A stretch of 64,000 nucleotides of DNA from UBA1756 sp045627805 (GCA_045627805.1 JAZQOJ010000201.1:90593-154592), one strand, 5' to 3'; positions 32,504 to 42,300 are shown, counted from the stretch's first letter. Numbers and translations: made by a program. Notes: generated from the letters alone by a model not told the origin.

Positions 32504-33664
32504 CTAAAAATCCGGAGCGTTGTTGTAAATGGTTTCTATTAGTTTCTCGTCCGCGTGGTTGGCATAACGTGTGGTCATAGATAGGTCGTGGTGGTCGGCG
32601 TGCTGCATCACCGTGAGCGGATCAACGCCTGACTTCAACATATTGTTTATACCGGTATCTCTGAAAGAATAAAGCTGCATTTCCTTTGGGAGTTTCAGCG
32701 CGCTTCTAACCTTTTCCCACTCTTTGCGGAAACGGGCCTGTCCGCAGGGCGTTTTTGCCGGCAGCAAGTCCTCTCCGAACAAATAGTAGCTTGCCGGGTA
32801 TCGCTCGATATGCAGCGAACTCAAGTTCTCATAGAGCTGTTCATTCATCGCAGAGAACCTCTCGTTATGCGTCTTGGCATTCTCCGACGGGATACGAATC
32901 ATTTTGCGTTCCAAATCCACGTCTTTCAACTGAACCATCCGTATTTCCTTCGGCCTGATCAACGAAGTGAACACAAGTTGGCAAACGATGAGGAAAGGCG
33001 ATTTTTTTTCTTGTAGATATTCAGTGATGGTCGTTCTGACTTCACGCGGAATGAGTATTCTCCGCTTCTGTTGTTCTCTTTTGGGATGTATCAGCTCAAA
33101 AGGATTTTCTTTCACATAGCATTTCTCTTTGGCGAAGTTGAAAAGAGCGCGGCCCATCTTCAACTGGTTATTGTAGGTGCGGGCGGAAACTTTCCGCACA
33201 TTGTAGAAGTAGTCCATATATTTTATTGCCAGGACCCTATTGAATAACGACGAGTAGATTTTAGGCGCATTTTCATCGCACCACTCCATAAAGAGTTTGC
33301 AAAAAGAACTGTATGAGCGCATTGTGTCGGGGCGCAACTCCCTTTTTTTTTCATTCAGGTATTTCTCAACAACGACGGAAAGTGGCGTGTAGAGCCGTGA
33401 ATTTTCCTCCTCCATTAGCGGATTCCAACCACCCATAAGTTTCGCATTGATCGTGCATACAATCTGATTCGCATACACGCGGAAGTCAGCAAGCTTGCTG
33501 TACCTTTTCCGTACTTTGTTCAGCCGGATCTGTTTCCGTACGAGTTCGTTTTTCTGCGGATGCAACGCCCAGTATTCTATCAGCCAGTTGTCCTTGTACG
33601 CTTTAAGAACGGCTGGAAGATATTCCAATTGAGGTTGTGTAAGGTTTTTCCGGGAGGTGGGCAT
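32504..33664 (-). CDS. Tyrosine recombinase (integrase) of the element
   Basis: 386 aa, standard length. N-terminal SAM-like core-binding domain (~100-190), then the catalytic domain. The first Arg is in 'LVFTSLIRPKEIRMVQLKDVDL', the second Arg in 'LYSFRDTGINNML' (Ser replaces the first catalytic His seen in many relatives), His in 'MQHADHHDLSMTTRYANH' and the nucleophile Tyr in 'TTRYANH'. Transcribed into the element from the tRNA side. It catalyses recombination between the 29-bp sites at 8958 and 33774. Confidence 0.95.
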   Translation of the reverse strand: MPTSRKNLTQPQLEYLPAVLKAYKDNWLIEYWALHPQKNELVRKQIRLNKVRKRYSKLADFRVYANQIVCTINAKLMGGWNPLMEEENSRLYTPLSVVVEKYLNEKKRELRPDTMRSYSSFCKLFMEWCDENAPKIYSSLFNRVLAIKYMDYFYNVRKVSARTYNNQLKMGRALFNFAKEKCYVKENPFELIHPKREQQKRRILIPREVRTTITEYLQEKKSPFLIVCQLVFTSLIRPKEIRMVQLKDVDLERKMIRIPSENAKTHNERFSAMNEQLYENLSSLHIERYPASYYLFGEDLLPAKTPCGQARFRKEWEKVRSALKLPKEMQLYSFRDTGINNMLKSGVDPLTVMQHADHHDLSMTTRYANHADEKLIETIYNNAPDF

Positions 33665-33713
33665 TTTTTTTTTAGCTATTCAAAATTCTGGTTTGAACAG
33701 TCTAAAAAAAAGT

Positions 33714-33730
33714 GTTGCAATCTTGTTGCA
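33714..33730 (+). promoter_or_regulatory. Candidate integrase arm-type sites, right end
   Basis: GTTGCA at 33714-33719 and 33725-33730, 11 bp apart, 44 bp inside attR. Same pair as at 9061-9077. They also lie in the likely promoter region of the integrase gene. Confidence 0.4.
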
Positions 33731-33773
33731 GTTTTTACTACTAAAATCGCTGTAAGCCTTGGTGTAGTAAGAG

Positions 33774-33802
33774 TGAGCGGTAAACGGGTCTCGAACCCGC
33801 GA
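33774..33802. repeat. attR: right 29-bp attachment site within tRNA-Gly
   Basis: Identical to 8958-8986. It overlaps the last ~27 nt of the tRNA gene, so integration kept the tRNA intact on the right side. Confidence 0.93.
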
Positions 33803-33848
33803 CCTGCAGCTTGGGAAGCTGCCGCTCTACCAACTGAGCTATTACCGC
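33776..33848 (-). tRNA. tRNA-Gly(CCC)
   Basis: 73 nt, no encoded CCA. Acceptor GCGGTAA/TTACCGC, D-arm GCTC/GAGC, anticodon stem GCAGC/GCTGC with loop TTCCCAA (anticodon CCC), T-arm GCGGG/CCCGT with TTCGAGA, and discriminator T. All stems pair. Its 3' half is the integration target of the element. Confidence 0.95.
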
Positions 33849-33979
33849 TTTTTTCGCTTGCAAAAATACTACTTTTTTTTTATTTTTGCCCGCTTTGGCA
33901 TATTTTTTGTAAATATTCTTTGCCCATAGTGATTTTAGGCATCAGTTGTTGTTATTATCATAGTAAAATCTACGAGAAA

Positions 33980-35086
33980 ATGGTCATCCGTGAAGTTTCT
34001 ACGAAGAAAGAATTGAAAACATTCATTCAATTTCCCAAAACATTGTACAAAGATTGTCCCTATTATATCCCGCCGATGGATAATGCCGAAAAAGACGCAC
34101 TCACCATTCATCCGGCGCTGGAGTTTTGCGATTTGAAACTCTGGCTTGCGTGGGAGAACGACCGCGTGGTGGGCCGAATTGCGGGTATAGTGAACAGGAA
34201 ATGCAACGAGTTGAAGGAACAACGCCGCGTGCGGTTCGCTTGGTTCGATGCCATTGAGGATTTGCACGTGGCCAGCGGACTTCTGCAAACAGTTGAGGAG
34301 TGGGGGAGAGAGCAGGGTATGAACGAGATCTGCGGGCCGTCGCGTTTCTCCAATATGGATCGGCAGGCGATGCTCGTTGAGGGCTTCGACCATCCCACTT
34401 CCATCGCCTCCGACTACAATTTCCCCTATTATTGCGATTTTATGAATCAGTTGGGATTTGAGAAGGAGGTGGATTACGTGCAGTACAAGGTGGAGGTGAA
34501 GGAGGTGCCCGAAACTATTGAGCGGCTGGCGGCGCGAATCCAGGAAAAACAGCGTGTGCGCATCCGGAATTTCAAAAACAAGAAGGAATTGCTGACGGCC
34601 GGACGTGAGTTCTTCAAGGTGCTGAATGCCAGCTATCACAAGATTTTCAATTTTATTCCACTTACTGATAAAGAGATCGACTGGGTGATTCAGCACGATT
34701 TCGCACTGCCCAAAATGGATCTGATTTCTGTTTTGGAGGATGAAAACGGAAAGATGATTGGCATTTCGTTCTGTATGCCCTCAATGAGCGAGGCGTTCCG
34801 CAAAAACAACGGACGGCTTTTCCCGTTCGGCTGGGCTCGCATTCTGCACGCCTACCGCCACAACCAGTATGTGGATATGTTTCTCACGGGCGTTCTGCCC
34901 GAATATGCGAACTCTGGCGTTCACGTTCTCTATCATAAGCAGCTCAACGAGGCGTTTCTCGCCAATCATTACCAGTACGCCTTCACTTCGCAGCAGTTGG
35001 AAAACAATCCTGCAAGCCGCATTTGGAGTCGCTACGCATCGGAACCTTATTGCAGAAGAAGATGTTACAGAAAAGATATTCGGTAG
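33980..35086 (+). CDS. GNAT-like N-acetyltransferase family protein
   Basis: 368 aa from the ATG at 33980. The frame is open further upstream across the tRNA and integrase, which cannot be coding there. 'MVIREVSTKKELKTFIQFPKTLYKDCPYYIPPM' and 'LEFCDLKLWLAWENDRVVGRIAGIVNRK' are hallmarks of a Bacteroidota family annotated as GNAT-type acetyltransferases. The 'VVGRIAGI' segment corresponds to the acetyl-CoA-site strand. A second GNAT-like part follows ('MIGISFCMPSMSEAFRK'). Substrate unknown. It overlaps the next gene by 25 nt. Confidence 0.75.
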   Translation: MVIREVSTKKELKTFIQFPKTLYKDCPYYIPPMDNAEKDALTIHPALEFCDLKLWLAWENDRVVGRIAGIVNRKCNELKEQRRVRFAWFDAIEDLHVASGLLQTVEEWGREQGMNEICGPSRFSNMDRQAMLVEGFDHPTSIASDYNFPYYCDFMNQLGFEKEVDYVQYKVEVKEVPETIERLAARIQEKQRVRIRNFKNKKELLTAGREFFKVLNASYHKIFNFIPLTDKEIDWVIQHDFALPKMDLISVLEDENGKMIGISFCMPSMSEAFRKNNGRLFPFGWARILHAYRHNQYVDMFLTGVLPEYANSGVHVLYHKQLNEAFLANHYQYAFTSQQLENNPASRIWSRYASEPYCRRRCYRKDIR

Positions 35087-35871
35087 GGAATCCTTCGGGC
35101 GAGGCCGTGTATGCGGTTGTTACGGGCGCAAGTCGGGGATTGGGACGCGCCATAGCGGAAGAATTGTCGCGGCGCGGCTTCAACACAGTGCTCATCAGCT
35201 CGAATGAGCGTATTGCGGAGGTTTGCGCAGAATTGAAATCGAAATACGGTGTTGACTCCCAGTATGTGGTGTCCGATCTCACGAAAGAGGCGGAAGTGTT
35301 GGCCGCCGCCGATGCCATTAATGAGCGGTACAGTGTCTTTATGCTGGTAAACAATGCCGGACTTGGCGGCACGCAGCGCTTTGACGAGGTATCGGTGGAG
35401 CGTTTGCATCTGATTTTGGGGTTGAACGTTGTGGCGACGACAATGTTGTGCCGAAAGTTGCTGCCCAATCTGCTGAAGCACGAGCATTCTTACATATTAA
35501 ATGTGTCGAGTTTGGCAGCGTTGACCCCGACCGGATACAAGATGGTGTATCCGGCGAGCAAGGCGTTCGTGCGGCATTTTTCTTATGGCCTGCGAGCAGA
35601 GATGAAGGGTCGTGGGTTGTCGGTGAGCGTGGTGTCGCCTGGCGCGATGGCGACGAGTCCCGACATTTGCAGCCGAATAGAGAAGCAGGGCGTGCTGGGC
35701 CGGCTGACGTTGTCGCCGGTGGCGCGGGTGGCGCGGAAGTGCGTGCGTCAGACCTTGCGAGGCAGGAAAGAGATTCTGGTAGCGCCTGTAAGCTATGTAT
35801 TGTCGCGGTTGCTTCCCGCGTCGTTGAAAACGCCCATACTCACCCGTATTGTGCGGCGGGAGGTGATTTAG
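35062..35871 (+). CDS. Short-chain dehydrogenase/reductase (SDR)
   Basis: 269 aa from the ATG at 35062; an in-frame TTG at 35023 is less likely. NAD(P)-binding motif TGASRGLG at residues 21-28, 'NNAGLGG' after the fourth strand, and the catalytic Tyr/Lys in 'TGYKMVYPASKAFV' with Ser in 'LNVSSLAAL'. Classical SDR layout, close to the DltE/YdfG-like ketoreductases. Overlap with the acetyltransferase-like gene indicates an operon. Substrate not deducible. Confidence 0.88.
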   Translation: MLQKRYSVGNPSGEAVYAVVTGASRGLGRAIAEELSRRGFNTVLISSNERIAEVCAELKSKYGVDSQYVVSDLTKEAEVLAAADAINERYSVFMLVNNAGLGGTQRFDEVSVERLHLILGLNVVATTMLCRKLLPNLLKHEHSYILNVSSLAALTPTGYKMVYPASKAFVRHFSYGLRAEMKGRGLSVSVVSPGAMATSPDICSRIEKQGVLGRLTLSPVARVARKCVRQTLRGRKEILVAPVSYVLSRLLPASLKTPILTRIVRREVI

Positions 35872-36016
35872 GCGCTTGCGCATTCCTTCATTTGTCCATT
35901 CCACCATTTCATCGTTAGCAGGGACATCTCGCACAATGCGTTACTGCATTTTACAAGATGAAAGGAGATAATTCAGAAAAAAAATTATCAACAGGGTGTA
36001 TAATAATAAAAATGTG

Positions 36017-36024
36017 TATATTTG
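36017..36024 (+). promoter_or_regulatory. -7 element of the secE-nusG-ribosomal protein operon
   Basis: TATATTTG matches TAnnTTTG. It leaves a ~185-nt leader before secE that contains TTTGATGAGG / CCTATCAAA as a possible stem (36048-36093) and two short frames. Confidence 0.55.
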
Positions 36025-36058
36025 CCAGCTAATTGTGGTTTAGGATATTTGATGAGGT

Positions 36059-36202
36059 ATGGGCTTGATAAAACATCCTATCAAATTGAATAACAACAAG
36101 TTAGACTATAAATTCACGAACTAAGCCAAGCGGATGAAAGTGCGCTATTTGGTATTGAAAACTCCCAAAACTACTCGCAAAAAACATATTATGTTGAAAT
36201 AA
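36059..36202 (+). other. secE leader with two short reading frames
   Basis: Two adjacent micro-frames: 36059-36124 (21 codons, MGLIKHPIKLNNNKLDYKFTN) and 36134-36202 (22 codons, MKVRYLVLKTPKTTRKK then HIMLK), the second very basic and ending 12 nt before secE. No tRNA-Trp, often found upstream of secE in bacteria, is present here. They may be leader peptides or chance frames. Confidence 0.3.
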
Positions 36203-36214
36203 AATTATTCAAAA

Positions 36215-36406
36215 ATGAGAAAGATAGTTAAGTATTTCAAAGAAACGTACGACGAACTGGTGAACAAAGTAACCTGGCCGACGGCGAAAGATTTACAAAG
36301 CAGTGTTATTGTCGTGTCCATTGCTTCCCTAATCATTGCGCTTGTCGTAATGCTGATGGACTGGATTTTCAGCACTGGAATGCAGTTGGCATTCCCTCTT
36401 TCCTAA
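36215..36406 (+). CDS. secE: Preprotein translocase subunit SecE
   Basis: 63 aa, the short single-helix form. 'YFKETYDELVNKVTWPTAKDLQSS' is the conserved amphipathic cytoplasmic segment, followed by one membrane helix (~31-50). Together with SecY and SecG it forms the protein-conducting channel. Followed by nusG, the universal order. Confidence 0.95.
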   Translation: MRKIVKYFKETYDELVNKVTWPTAKDLQSSVIVVSIASLIIALVVMLMDWIFSTGMQLAFPLS

Positions 36407-36451
36407 TTTTGATAATTAGTTTGGTAATTTACCTATCAACACCTTGGCTTT

Positions 36452-37003
36452 ATGGCAGACATCGAAAGAAAATGGTATGTAATCAGGACGGTTACGGGAA
36501 CTGAGAAGAAGACGAAGCAGGCCATTGAGAATGAGCTGGAAGTTTCGCACATCAAGGATTTCGTGACGCGCATTTTGGTTCCGACCGAGAAGACTCTCCA
36601 AAATCGCAACGGGAAGAAAGTAAGCAAGGAGGTGACGCTTTACCCTGGCTATGTCTATGTGGAAATGGTCAGTTTGGAGAAAGTGTTGCACATTTTGTTG
36701 AATGTTCCTGGCGTGTTGGGCTTTGTGGGATGCAAGCGCAAGATTGACACTCCGAAGCCGCTGCGTGCCGCTGAGATTGAGGCGGTTTTGCAGAGAATCG
36801 ACGAGGGCATCAGCAAGGATGCTACCTTTATGAATCCTTACGTAGTAGGGGATGAGGTGAAGGTAATCGACGGTCCTTTCAACTCGTTCACGGGAGTCAT
36901 CGAAGAGATCAATGCCGAGAAGAGCAAGCTGAAGGTTATGGTGAAAATCTTCGGTAGGAAGACCCCGCTGGAGCTGGGTTTCCAACAGGTGGAGAAAGCG
37001 TAA
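36452..37003 (+). CDS. nusG: Transcription elongation/termination factor NusG
   Basis: 183 aa. N-terminal NGN domain ('WYVIRTVTGTEKKTKQAIEN', 'LYPGYVYVEM', 'VPGVLGFVG') and C-terminal KOW domain ('GDEVKVIDGPFNSFTGVIEEI...VKIFGRKTPLELGFQQVEK'). Binds RNA polymerase and couples it to Rho or the ribosome. Confidence 0.97.
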   Translation: MADIERKWYVIRTVTGTEKKTKQAIENELEVSHIKDFVTRILVPTEKTLQNRNGKKVSKEVTLYPGYVYVEMVSLEKVLHILLNVPGVLGFVGCKRKIDTPKPLRAAEIEAVLQRIDEGISKDATFMNPYVVGDEVKVIDGPFNSFTGVIEEINAEKSKLKVMVKIFGRKTPLELGFQQVEKA

Positions 37004-37050
37004 GTGGCCAGGCGAACAACTGTTACACAAATTAAAAAAAATTAAAAACA

Positions 37051-37500
37051 ATGGCAAAAGAAGTAGCTGGACTTATTAAGTTACAAATCAAGGGAGGCGC
37101 CGCGAATCCTTCACCGCCAGTAGGCCCCGCATTGGGTTCTAAGGGTGTGAACATTATGGAATTTTGTAAGCAGTTCAATGCCCGTACGCAGGACAAGGCC
37201 GGGAAGATTATCCCTGTCATCATTACTGTTTACAAAGATAAGTCGTTTGACTTTATCATCAAGACCCCCCCGGTTGCTGTTCAACTGAAAGAGGCAGCCA
37301 AGCTTCAAAAGGGTTCTAAGGAACCTAACCGCGACAAGGTAGCCACTATTACTTGGGACCAGGTGAAGGAGATCGCAGAGGTCAAAATGCCTGACCTCAA
37401 CTGCTTCACTGTCGAGTCTGCTATGTCAATGGTAGCCGGCACGGCCCGCAGTATGGGTATCAACGTCAAGGGTGGAAACAATCCTTTTGAACAGAATTAA
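37051..37500 (+). CDS. rplK: 50S ribosomal protein L11
   Basis: 149 aa. 'IKLQIKGGAANPSPPVGPALGSKGVNIMEFCKQFNA' and the C-terminal rRNA-binding 'GTARSMGINV' are diagnostic. Forms the GTPase-associated centre with L10 and L7/L12. Confidence 0.98.
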   Translation: MAKEVAGLIKLQIKGGAANPSPPVGPALGSKGVNIMEFCKQFNARTQDKAGKIIPVIITVYKDKSFDFIIKTPPVAVQLKEAAKLQKGSKEPNRDKVATITWDQVKEIAEVKMPDLNCFTVESAMSMVAGTARSMGINVKGGNNPFEQN

Positions 37501-37522
37501 TCACTTAAATTAAAAACAAGAA

Positions 37523-38218
37523 ATGGCTAAAATATCAAAAAAACGCAAAGAAGCTTTTGCCCAATTTGATAAGACCAAAGCATATCCGCTTGCAGAAGCC
37601 GTAGATATCGTGAAGAAGATTACTTATACCAAGTTTGACGCTTCGTTCGACATCGACGTACGCCTGGGTGTGGATCCTCGTAAGGCCAACCAGATGGTTA
37701 GAGGTATCGTGACCCTTCCCCACGGCACGGGCAAGGTGGTGAGAGTGTTGGTTCTCTGTACTCCCGACAAGGAGGAAGAGGCAAAGGCAGCTGGCGCAGA
37801 TTACGTAGGCTTGGACGAATACGTCGACAAGATCAAGAAAGGTTGGACCGACGTGGACGTTATCATCACAATGCCGAGCGTGATGCCGAAAATCGGTGCG
37901 CTGGGTAAGATTTTGGGTCCCCGCGGCTTGATGCCGAACCCGAAAGCTGGTACCGTCACGATGGAAATCGGGAAGGCAGTTCAAGATGTGAAAGCCGGTA
38001 AGATCGACTTCAAGGTTGATAAGTATGGTATCATCCACACCGGAATCGGCCGGATGAACTTCAGCGCCGACAAGTTGGTTGACAACGCCAGAGAAATGAT
38101 GGCCACCATCATTAAACTGAAACCGGCCGCAGCCAAGGGTACTTACATCAAGAGCATTTACATCTCATCGACGATGAGTCCTGGTGTACAAGTTGACGTG
38201 AAATCGGTTTCCATTTAA
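37523..38218 (+). CDS. rplA: 50S ribosomal protein L1
   Basis: 231 aa. 'DVRLGVDPRKANQMVRG' and 'LGKILGPRGLMPNPKAGTVT' are L1 signatures. Part of the L1 stalk; in many bacteria it also represses the rplKA mRNA. Confidence 0.98.
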   Translation: MAKISKKRKEAFAQFDKTKAYPLAEAVDIVKKITYTKFDASFDIDVRLGVDPRKANQMVRGIVTLPHGTGKVVRVLVLCTPDKEEEAKAAGADYVGLDEYVDKIKKGWTDVDVIITMPSVMPKIGALGKILGPRGLMPNPKAGTVTMEIGKAVQDVKAGKIDFKVDKYGIIHTGIGRMNFSADKLVDNAREMMATIIKLKPAAAKGTYIKSIYISSTMSPGVQVDVKSVSI

Positions 38219-38237
38219 TCCTAAAAGCTAAATTAGT

Positions 38238-38756
38238 ATGAAACAAGAACAGAAAAGTCTGATTATCGACGAGCTCGCACAGGATTTAGCTAAGTATCCG
38301 CACGTTTACGTAACGGATATCGCCGGGTTCACTGTTGACACTGTCAACCAGTTGAGAAGACAGTGCTTCAAGCGCGACATCAAGTTGAAAGTGGTGAAGA
38401 ACACCCTTCTGAAGCGCGCTATGGACCAGGCAGAAGCTGATTATTCGGAAGTTTATCCCGTATTGGAAGGTAGCACGGCCATTATGTTGTCAACCGTTGG
38501 CAACGCGCCCGCCCGCCTGATTAAGGAATTCCGCGCTAAGAACAAGAAGCCCATTATCAAGGCCGCATTTATCGAGGAAGCCACCTATATTGGCGATGAA
38601 CAGCTTGAAACCCTTTGCAGCATCAAGTCAAGAGAAGAACTCATCGGCGACATCATCGGTTTGTTGCAATCACCAGCAAAGAACGTCATTTCCGCATTGC
38701 AATCTGGCGGTGGCAAGTTAGCTGGTATCGTAAAAACCCTCTCCGAGAGAGCTTAA
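38238..38756 (+). CDS. rplJ: 50S ribosomal protein L10
   Basis: 172 aa. N-terminal rRNA-binding part 'LRRQCFKRDIKLKVVKNTLLKRA' and a C-terminal helix that holds L7/L12 dimers. Followed by rplL as usual. Confidence 0.97.
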   Translation: MKQEQKSLIIDELAQDLAKYPHVYVTDIAGFTVDTVNQLRRQCFKRDIKLKVVKNTLLKRAMDQAEADYSEVYPVLEGSTAIMLSTVGNAPARLIKEFRAKNKKPIIKAAFIEEATYIGDEQLETLCSIKSREELIGDIIGLLQSPAKNVISALQSGGGKLAGIVKTLSERA

Positions 38757-38812
38757 GCAAAAAAACAACAACAAAACAATTTTTTTAGAAACCATTTAAA
38801 ATTAATATTATT

Positions 38813-39145
38813 ATGGCAGATTTGAAAGCATTTGCAGAACAATTAGTCAATTTGACCGTTAAAGAAGTTAACGAGTTGGCTCAAATTTTGAAAGAAGAAT
38901 ACGGTATCGAACCCGCAGCAGCAGCTGAAGAAAAAACCGAATTCGACGTTATCCTGAAAAACGCTGGCGCTCAGAAGTTGGCCGTTGTCAAGTTGGTGAA
39001 GGAACTCACTGGCCTCGGACTTAAGGAAGCTAAGGAATTGGTTGACGGTGCTCCCAAGGCTATCAAGGAAGGCGTTTCAAAAGACGAAGCTGAAGGTTTG
39101 AAGAAATCTTTGGAAGAAGCTGGCGCTGAAGTAGAAGTAAAATAA
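38813..39145 (+). CDS. rplL: 50S ribosomal protein L7/L12
   Basis: 110 aa, somewhat short. N-terminal dimerisation region, a short Ala-rich hinge ('EPAAAAEEKTEFDV') and the C-terminal domain 'KLAVVKLVKELTGLGLKEAKELVDGAPK'. Multimeric stalk protein that recruits translation GTPases. Confidence 0.97.
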   Translation: MADLKAFAEQLVNLTVKEVNELAQILKEEYGIEPAAAAEEKTEFDVILKNAGAQKLAVVKLVKELTGLGLKEAKELVDGAPKAIKEGVSKDEAEGLKKSLEEAGAEVEVK

Positions 39146-39166
39146 CACACCGTACTTCTAACAATA

Positions 39167-39202
39167 AAGTACAAGGTCTCTCATTTATGAGACCTTGTAC
39201 TT
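39167..39202 (+). terminator. Strong hairpin between rplL and rpoB (attenuator or processing site)
   Basis: Perfect 14-bp stem AAGTACAAGGTCTC / GAGACCTTGTACTT with an 8-nt loop, 21 nt after rplL, without a U-run. It probably reduces or processes transcription entering rpoBC, as between these genes in other bacteria. Confidence 0.7.
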
Positions 39203-39307
39203 GTTGTGTTTATAATTTACGCTCCCCGCGTAAAAATTTACCTCCGGTAACTCTTGCCGATATCACCGACCGCAACACTTTTTCAAGAACCTTAAAAAGT
39301 AAACACA

Positions 39308-42300
39308 TTGGCAACAAAAACAACTCCAAATACCAGACATACTTTTGCTTCAACGCACCCCATTGAATACCCGGATTTGCTGGATATTCAGTTGAAGTCT
39401 TTTCAACAGTTCTTTCAGGTCGAGACCGACGCTGAAAAGAGAAAAGAAGAAGGCCTCTTCAAGGTGTTTTCAGAAAACTTTCCCATCAACGATGTGAGAA
39501 GCAGCTTCGAGCTCCAGTTCCTCGATTACTACATCGAGGGTCCCCGCTATTCAATGGAGGAGTGCTTGGAACTCGGTCAGACTTACAGCGTTCCGTTAAA
39601 GGTTAAGCTGAGAATCAAATGCACCGACGAAGACCACGAGGATTTCGAGCCCCGCGATGGAACCGTCTATTTGGGAAACATCCCTTATATGACTCCCAAG
39701 GGAACTTTCATCTATAACGGTGCTGAACGCGTTGTCGTGTCACAGCTCCACCGTTCGCCCGGCGTGTTCTTCAGCACTCCGAGCCATACCAACGGCACCC
39801 AGCTGTACTCCGCGCGCATCATTCCTTTCAAAGGCTCCTGGATGGAATTCCAAACCGACATCAACAACGTGATGTACGCTTACATCGATGGCAAGAAGAA
39901 ACTGCCCATCACCACCTTGTTGAGAGCCATCGGTTACGAAACCGATAAGGACATCCTTGAAATCTTCAACATCGCTGAAGAAGTGAAAGCTTCAAAAGCC
40001 AACCTGAAGAAGTATATCGGTCGCCGCCTCGCCGCCCGTGTGATGCACACGTGGAACGAGGACTTCGTGGACGAGAGCACTGGTGACGTTACCGTCGTTA
40101 CCCGTGAGCAGCTCCTCATCGAGCGTGAGACTTTCCTCGAAGAAAAACACATCAATATGATCGCTGACGCCGGCATCAAGTTCATCTATATTCACAAGGA
40201 CGACGAGGCCAGCAACAGCAACATCATTACAAACACCTTGCTCAAGGACCCGAACAATACGGAGAAACAGGCCCTCGAGCACATCTATCAACAGCTCCGT
40301 AACGCGGCTCCGCCGGATGAGGAAACAGCCAGAAGCACTTTCGAGAAGCTCTTCTTCTCGGAAAAACGCTACGACCTCGGCGAAGTGGGCCGCTATCGTA
40401 TCAACAAGAAATTGGGATTGGACATCCCGATGGAAGTTGGTATTCTCACCAAAGAAGACATCATCGCCATCATTCAGAAGCTGATCGAACTGATGAATTC
40501 GCCCACCCTCGTTGACGATATCGACCACTTGAGCAATCGTCGTATCCGTACCGTAGGCGAACAGATGTACAACCAGTTCGGTATCGGCTTGGCCCGTATG
40601 GCTAAGAATATCCGTGAGAGAATGAACGCTTCCGAAAGCGACGACCTGATGCCCAGCAACCTGGTGAACGCCAAGACGCTGTCGTCCGTTATCAGCTCGT
40701 TCTTCGGAACCAACCAGCTCTCTCAGTTTATGGACCAGACGAATCCGTTGTCGGAATTGACCCACAAGCGCAGAATCTCTGCTCTCGGTCCTGGCGGTTT
40801 GACTCGTGAGCGCGCTGGCTTCGAGGTGCGCGACGTACACTACACCCATTATGGCCGTTTGTGTACCATCGAGACGCCTGAAGGCCCGAACATCGGTTTG
40901 ATTTCTTCTTTGAGTGTTTTTGCTAAGATCAACAAGTTGGGTTTCATCGAAACTCCTTACCGTAAAGTTGTTGACGGTATTGTGAAGTTCGATGAGGATC
41001 CTATATATATGTCTGCGGAAGAAGAAGAGGATATGTGCATTGCCGAGGCACGCACCAACCTGGATGCCGACAACCGTTTGCCGGAGCAGCTTACCGCCCG
41101 TAAGTTGGCCGACTTCCCGATTGTGGACCGCAATGAGATTACCCTTATCGACGTTGCGCCGAACCAGATCGCGTCTATCGCGGCCTCTTTGATTCCGTTC
41201 TTGGAAAACGACGATGCTAACCGTGCCTTGATGGGATCGAATATGATGCGTCAGGCAGTTCCGCTTTTGGACCCCGAAGCACCTATCGTAGGTACGGGTT
41301 TGGAAAAACAGGTTGCTCTTGACTCTCGCGCCACTTTGCGTGCAGAAGGCACTGGCGTGGTGGATTACGCCGATGCGACCAAGATCGTCATTACTTACGA
41401 AAGAAGCGAGGCCGACGACCTCGTTCGCTTCGACTCAAGAACGAAGACTTATAACCTTCAGAAGTTCAGAAGAACCAACCAGAACTCCTGTATCAACGAG
41501 AAACCGATTGTACGCAAGGGCGACAAGGTGGTGAAGGGTCAGGTTTTGACGGAAGGTTATGCAACGAAGAACGGCGAGCTCGCACTGGGCCGCAATATGA
41601 TGGTTGCCTTTATGCCCTGGAAGGGATACAACTACGAGGATGCCATCGTGATTTCAGAACGCGTAGTCAAGGAAGATATTTTCACCTCCATTCATATTGA
41701 GGAATTCACCCTCGAAGTTCGCGATACCAAGCGCGGTCGTGAAATCCTCACCAATGATATTCCGAATGTTTCCGCAGAAGCAACCAAGGACTTGTGCGAA
41801 GACGGTATGATTCGCATTGGTGCTGAGGTGAACGAAGGCGACATTATGATCGGCAAGATCACGCCGAAGGGCGAGACCTATCCGACCCCGGAGGAGAAGT
41901 TGCTCCGTGCCATCTTTGGAGACAAAGCCGGCGATGTGAAAGACGCCTCCCTCAAGGCACCGCCGTCAATGAAGGGCGTTGTCATCGCTTCCAAGCTGAT
42001 GTCGCGTGTTGAAAAGAAAAGAACGGGCAGAAATGCCGGCAATGATCCTTTGAAGGACATTGATGCAGCGTACGCCAAGGATATGGAGGCGCTGAAAGAC
42101 AAGATCGTGGCCAAGTTGTACACTGTTTTGAGTGGTAAGATTGCTCACAACATCTACAATAATAGTAAGGAAGTCGTGATTGAAAAGGGTTCCAAGTTCT
42201 CTCAGAAATTGTTGAAAGAGCGTGTGGACTACACCACAGTGAATGTTTCAAAGTGGACCAACGATGCCAAGATCAACGATATTGTTACCGAAATTATCCG

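Noticed and set aside
8958..33802. Integrative conjugative element or ordinary tailed prophage
   Set aside because: No relaxase, coupling protein or type IV secretion genes, and no terminase, portal or tail genes were recognised. The small ATPase and many membrane proteins fit a tailless virus better, though this rests on my not recognising such genes.
33560..33979. 5' extension of the acetyltransferase frame
   Set aside because: It crosses the integrase start, the att site and the tRNA-Gly gene; the ATG at 33980 gives the usual family N-terminus.
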